NCBI GenBank assembly: GCA_947034885.2
Contig: OX344751.2
Coordinates: 7,316,001-7,380,000 of the forward strand
Length of the DNA stretch: 64,000 bases
Direction: 5' to 3'
Origin: Thuidium tamariscinum
Lineage: Eukaryota > Streptophyta > Bryopsida > Hypnales > Thuidiaceae
Shown: positions 59,801 through 64,000 of the stretch, piece by piece
Layout: each line of letters begins with the position of its first letter
Position numbering within the stretch: position 1 is the first letter of the stretch
Program-made: the position numbers and the translations under genes
The notes under the pieces: generated by a model
What the model was told of the DNA's origin: nothing
Databases searched by the model: none
What the model saw: only the letters and a program-made list of their open reading frames with translations

Positions 59801-62606
59801 TTTCACGATGTAACCATAATCTATTGTTTTCAGTTTGTAATCAATAGCCAAAAAACCCTCCGATGTCTGCATCTTCAGTCATAATTAGTGACTGAAGTAC
59901 TTTGAGTATTGTATTGCTGTTGTCGATAAAATTTCTTGGCTACCAAGAAATGAGTTCTGGAAATCAATAAAGTGCAGGGTGTGTAATGCATCCCTTTTAA
60001 GTGTTCCTATTTTATCAATGACTATCAACAGGTCACTCATTCCTGAATGTGATGCATTTACAATATGGGTAATTAAGTATCTATCAAGCAAATAGGATTT
60101 GTGTGAGATGTGTAGATTTGCTCGTTTGCTTGAAGTGTGACGAATGTCAAATAGGCATGTGATGCACTTGACATGTGTTTACAGAAGAGGAATGTGTATC
60201 GCAGGACTTGAGGAGGATTCCATTGTATTCAATGTCAAGAGAGTTGCTCCAAAACTAAGAAAGGGAATGTGCATACAAAAAGAGAGCTTCACCAAAATAT
60301 TTATTTGCTGTTGCAGTCTCACAGTTTTTTACCCACGAAAAAAATAAATTCCAACGATACCAGATAAGCAAGGCCATCATTGTGTCCAAAGTGGACTAAT
60401 CTACCATAAATTAGTTTGATAATAGCTCCTTGTAAGGTAAAATATATAGTTATATAGTTGTATAGTTATATAGTTATATAGTTACCCAATATTTCCTAAA
60501 ATGGTTGTAGTATCTTCTAACACAAGCATGATACAAAGAAATAATGAAACTTAGAGTAATAAGTTAACACCAAAAAGGTGGAAGTTCCTAAAGTAGTCAC
60601 ATGTAAACTTGTTGGTGAATCCTTAAAATCTTGTATGGCATCTACTTTACTTTCTAGCTCTATTACACTTTGAAGGCAAGTCTTTCAATTAATCTTGTAA
60701 TTTTAATGTAGGTCTCATCTCGTTTTGACTAGATTTGAGTAGGCATTTGGAGACTTTGTTTTGTCGAGTTTAAATTGCTTATGACCCACACATGCAATGT
60801 TCAAGTTACAAAATTCTGAAGGCACAAACTTGCATCTCGTCAGTGTGATCACAATTATTTGATTAGTCAAATCCATCATTTACAAATCCTCATCCCTTAA
60901 GGGGTTTAAGGTTCCTTCTTTGCTTATTGCCCCAATCTTGTGATTTAACCTTGAATTTGTATTCCAAATTCCATTGACTCCTGCAAAGGTTTGTCGAGTG
61001 GTGAAGAAGATCTCCAAGCTCGTTGTAGTGCAATTTTTTTTAAAATGGACCACCATACAGTCCATCCACCAGCACAACATCTAGAGACACACAGTTGTTT
61101 TGGATCACTATGGTGAAAGTAAGAACCTCTTGGCCATGGATAAAATTGTGTTCAAAATGAAGGGAGAGGGAATCTCTCTAAACTTATCACGTTCACGTCA
61201 CTCATGTCTTGGCATTTGTAGACAACAAAACTGGGAAGGGTTTGCCATGTGTGGGCAATGGTCCTTATAGGGTACAAGAAAGGACAGTCTTTGGCCTAAA
61301 TGAGCTATCCTACTATTCTTCAACTAATTCCTTGTATACCTTTGGAAGTGAATTTCTCTTTGCCGTTTGAAAAATGTGAGAGATTTTATCATCTATTGTT
61401 TGTAAAACATATCTCCAATGACATTGAATCACATTAAAGTGTCCACTCAAATCCTTTTACTTCAAAACCAGGCCATGTTTTCATTGACCAGGTTCTGTAA
61501 AAAAAAACAAAAAAACTTAATATAAGTACTTGTTTGTCTTGAAAGTTGAATGTGGAGTTGTATTATAGGCTTCAAAAGTTGTTTATTCAAGTGATCAAGA
61601 AAGATTATGAAATTGTACACCTGTATAGTGGGTAAAATTTGCCTTTTTTGTGATTTAAAAAAAAGTTCTTGCAAACATGAAGCATCAAAACATATTCAGA
61701 TTTTTGAAGTCAACAAATACAAGGATGAGGACATGCATGTGTTTGTAGGTTCAAAAATTGAAATTTGTATGTATTTTTGTGCTTGGTGTTGTTGTGTGAG
61801 AGAAGGTCTACTGGTCTAGCAAGGAACAACATGAAATGGACAACGGTTTTACTTGTGGAGAATGATTGACGATGAAGAAGAATAGACACATATCATAAGG
61901 CAAGATTGGTGTGTCAAAGATCACATATGCAACTTTGCTTCCTCATGAAGATGTCACTTGGCAAGAATATTTGACATGGGTTTGAGTTCTAGTTCAACAT
62001 TTTGCACTCAAACAAATGGCTTGGCGTTAAATTGAGCTTGGACTACAAAGCCTCATCTTTTTTAGTACTAGCAACAATAACTTAAGTGGAATAAACACTC
62101 AATCATTAGATACCCTTCATTAATATAGATGGTTCATACACCTAAAATTGACAAGGATTTTAATGTGTGGAGATTTTCCCACTCTTGCATATCACCATCC
62201 GATAGGAGTTAGTTGCACAATACTAGCCATTGAAACTGATGCTAATTTAGAAAAGGCATCCTTTAATTGGAATGAGGGTAGTTTGACATGTGTTTACTCT
62301 TACATGCTTGAGTCTTTTTTTAGCTTTTTGAAATTTATTCTCAATTGAACAAAAAATTAATGCTTTGATAACTTTTATCAAATTTTTAGAATTGTAATTG
62401 AACAAATTTACACTAGATATTTCAATGATGATTTCAAAAAATAAATCACAATAATACTTATCACTTATGAATTGATAGATTAAAATGTTTGATTATAAGG
62501 ATGTTAGAATTGTGAAAGTATTTTGAGGTCTTTCAATCTTCTTTTTACATGTCAAATCTAAGGAAATGCTCACAAAAAATATGAGGCTAAAAGATATACA
62601 TAACCC
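59801..62606. other. Intergenic DNA, no gene recognised
   Basis: No supported gene. A TATAGT-type microsatellite lies at about 60441-60484. Around 61890-62010 a broken frame includes PHEDVTWQEY, faintly like the end of a Ty3/gypsy integrase, but it is too weak to call. Confidence 0.4.
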
Positions 62607-62760
62607 CACTAGAAGAAAAACCTGTTTCAATAAACGCAGTTTCAACGCAAAAAACACGTCTCTGTAAATGATTTTCTTGAACAGAAAACATCAGCTGGGA
62701 TTTGTTGAGTTCCGCGTTCCGGACATGACTTTGTTGTACGCTTCCGCTTGTTGAGTAAGC
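62607..62760 (+). mobile_element. CACTA-type fold-back family, partial copy
   Basis: Begins CACTAGAAGAAAAACC and continues with AACGCAGTTTCAACGC words like those inside 10246-10453 and 18631-18859. No matching TTCTTCTAGTG end was found downstream, so the element is truncated or its far end is decayed. The end coordinate is arbitrary. Confidence 0.55.
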
Positions 62761-64000
62761 TGTTAGGATCCCTTTTCATTGCGTTCTCACTAACAACTTG
62801 CGTTCGGCAAGTAATTATCCACGTGTAATTTTTATTCTCTGAAATTTCCATGTGGCTTATGACGTGGCTTTCATGGCAGGATATTTTGAGGTTTTTACTT
62901 GTGAGACAAGTGCCTCAACTTCATCCGAACACGTGTAGTCTCATGTATGCTGCATTAATTTCTAAAGACCCCATGTCCGCGAGTATAGTGGCACGTTATG
63001 GACTTGTTTTACAGCGTTGGTAACGTAATTTCAGTGTTTTGTGGAACACAGAGTCATTTTCAATAATGAGAATTCAAACATGTATGCTTTTTGTTAATGC
63101 AAGTACCAACTTTTTTCATGCTCTGGACAACATCGTTGTCAGATATTGCGTTCAATGTAACATGAATGTCTGGCAACAGTTAATAGTCTTCAATACTGCA
63201 TGTTTGAAGAAACATTATTTCCATCATCTTCTTCAATGATACATATATTCCACTACCTCTCTCCTTCAAATACAACTCCATTTTCAAAATGCAGTGACTC
63301 ATGCATCTCCAATGACCTGTTCCTACAGTCCTACACATCTCTACAAAGAAAACCTGCAATTCTGATTACTTCACACCCATTTCTATTCAAGCATTGGCAC
63401 ACATCGTCTTAGAACTATTATACCCCATGCTTTATTTCTTACTAAAAAAAAATTTACACAGGTGACCATATTCCACTGATTTCAGTACATGTATAGTTCT
63501 GCGGCTTCCTCCTCTGTCCCTTTGGAAACTGACTTCACTTAGTGTCAACAAGCACCTAATGCACAATACATTCAAACTACATAATTGAGTAGCTTCTACT
63601 GTAAATACCTTGCTCCGATTTCAAAAGATTACCGTCGAGCATGAAGTTATTGTGACGGAAATTTGAGACGCTCCATGATGCACATATTGATGATCCATTT
63701 CGCTATGGCAGGGTTTCCAACACTTCCCAGCATTCAACGACTGTCATGAGCATAGAAGATTCCGTTGCTCCCAAAAAAACCCGTGGTACCTTGCAATTTC
63801 TTCAGCCGCTTCCATAGAATGCAATGACGGATGTTCAATACAAACATGTGGTCTTCTTACACTGAACTCATGTATACATCATACAACCTTCTGCCCTACA
63901 GAAAGATAACGTCCACTGTTAACATTCACCATGAAGCGTTAGGGTACTCCAGAAATTAACAAATCAGCATCCCATTACTACATTTTTGGGTTTAAGGTCA
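62761..64000. other. Intergenic DNA to window end, no gene recognised
   Basis: Moderate GC sequence with short overlapping frames on both strands. There is a CACGTG G-box-like word near 62820. The window end may cut a gene that starts beyond it, but I see no domain or splice-supported exon. Confidence 0.35.

Noticed and set aside
61890-62010. PHEDVTWQEY followed by a broken frame, faintly like the C-terminal end of a Ty3/gypsy integrase.
   Set aside because: Too short, interrupted by a stop, and no integrase, RT or LTR could be found around it.
1-64000. CRISPR arrays, rRNA or tRNA genes.
   Set aside because: No regularly spaced short repeats, no rRNA-like blocks and no convincing cloverleaf with both A and B boxes were seen. 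A covariance-model search was not possible.

Overview
The window looks like nuclear DNA from a streptophyte plant with a large, transposon-rich genome. It is AT-rich, long stretches lack genes, and the one intact gene is a plant-type HVA22-i-like (TB2/DP1/REEP family) gene with ordinary GT-AG introns. The mobile elements (a large multi-domain LINE, TTAA-flanked elements) would fit an early-diverging lineage such as a charophyte alga, bryophyte, lycophyte or fern, but I cannot name the species.

Layout. 0-17 kb: AT-rich DNA filled with non-autonomous DNA transposons. Several families have clear terminal inverted repeats (TIRs): elements bounded by TTAA with CCC...GGG ends (piggyBac-like), a 261-bp family with 3-bp target duplications, TA-flanked MITEs, CACTA-type fold-backs, and a decayed Tc1/mariner transposase at 12.4-12.75 kb. 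17.5-27.4 kb: one nearly full-length non-LTR retrotransposon of about 9.9 kb. ORF1 has an RRM-like region and a predicted coiled coil. ORF2 is a single frame of about 2,420 codons with a canonical 2A-type ribosome-skipping motif near its N-terminus, then AP-type endonuclease, reverse transcriptase, a possible methyltransferase-like segment, RNase H, a CCHC finger and a restriction-like endonuclease. The element is broken by one in-frame stop in ORF1, two in ORF2, and a CACTA-type fold-back inserted in ORF1 with a CCA target duplication. 27.4-40 kb: more MITEs and TTAA elements. 40.4-47.2 kb: lower repeat density, with protein-like fragments on the plus strand and an intron-bearing, decayed multi-exon pseudogene on the minus strand. 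47-54 kb: mostly featureless AT-rich DNA plus three more elements. 54.1-59 kb: the six-exon HVA22-i-like gene on the plus strand. 59-64 kb: nothing I can identify except a fragment of the CACTA-type fold-back family.

How the parts relate. The Tc1/mariner relic (DD34E spacing visible) belongs to a superfamily that could have mobilised the TA-flanked MITEs. The TTAA families imply a piggyBac-type transposase elsewhere in the genome; none is visible here. The LINE is the most interesting object: it combines a 2A motif with two different endonuclease types in one polyprotein, resembling the Dualen/RandI architecture described from Chlamydomonas. All family calls come from reading motifs by eye, without database searches.
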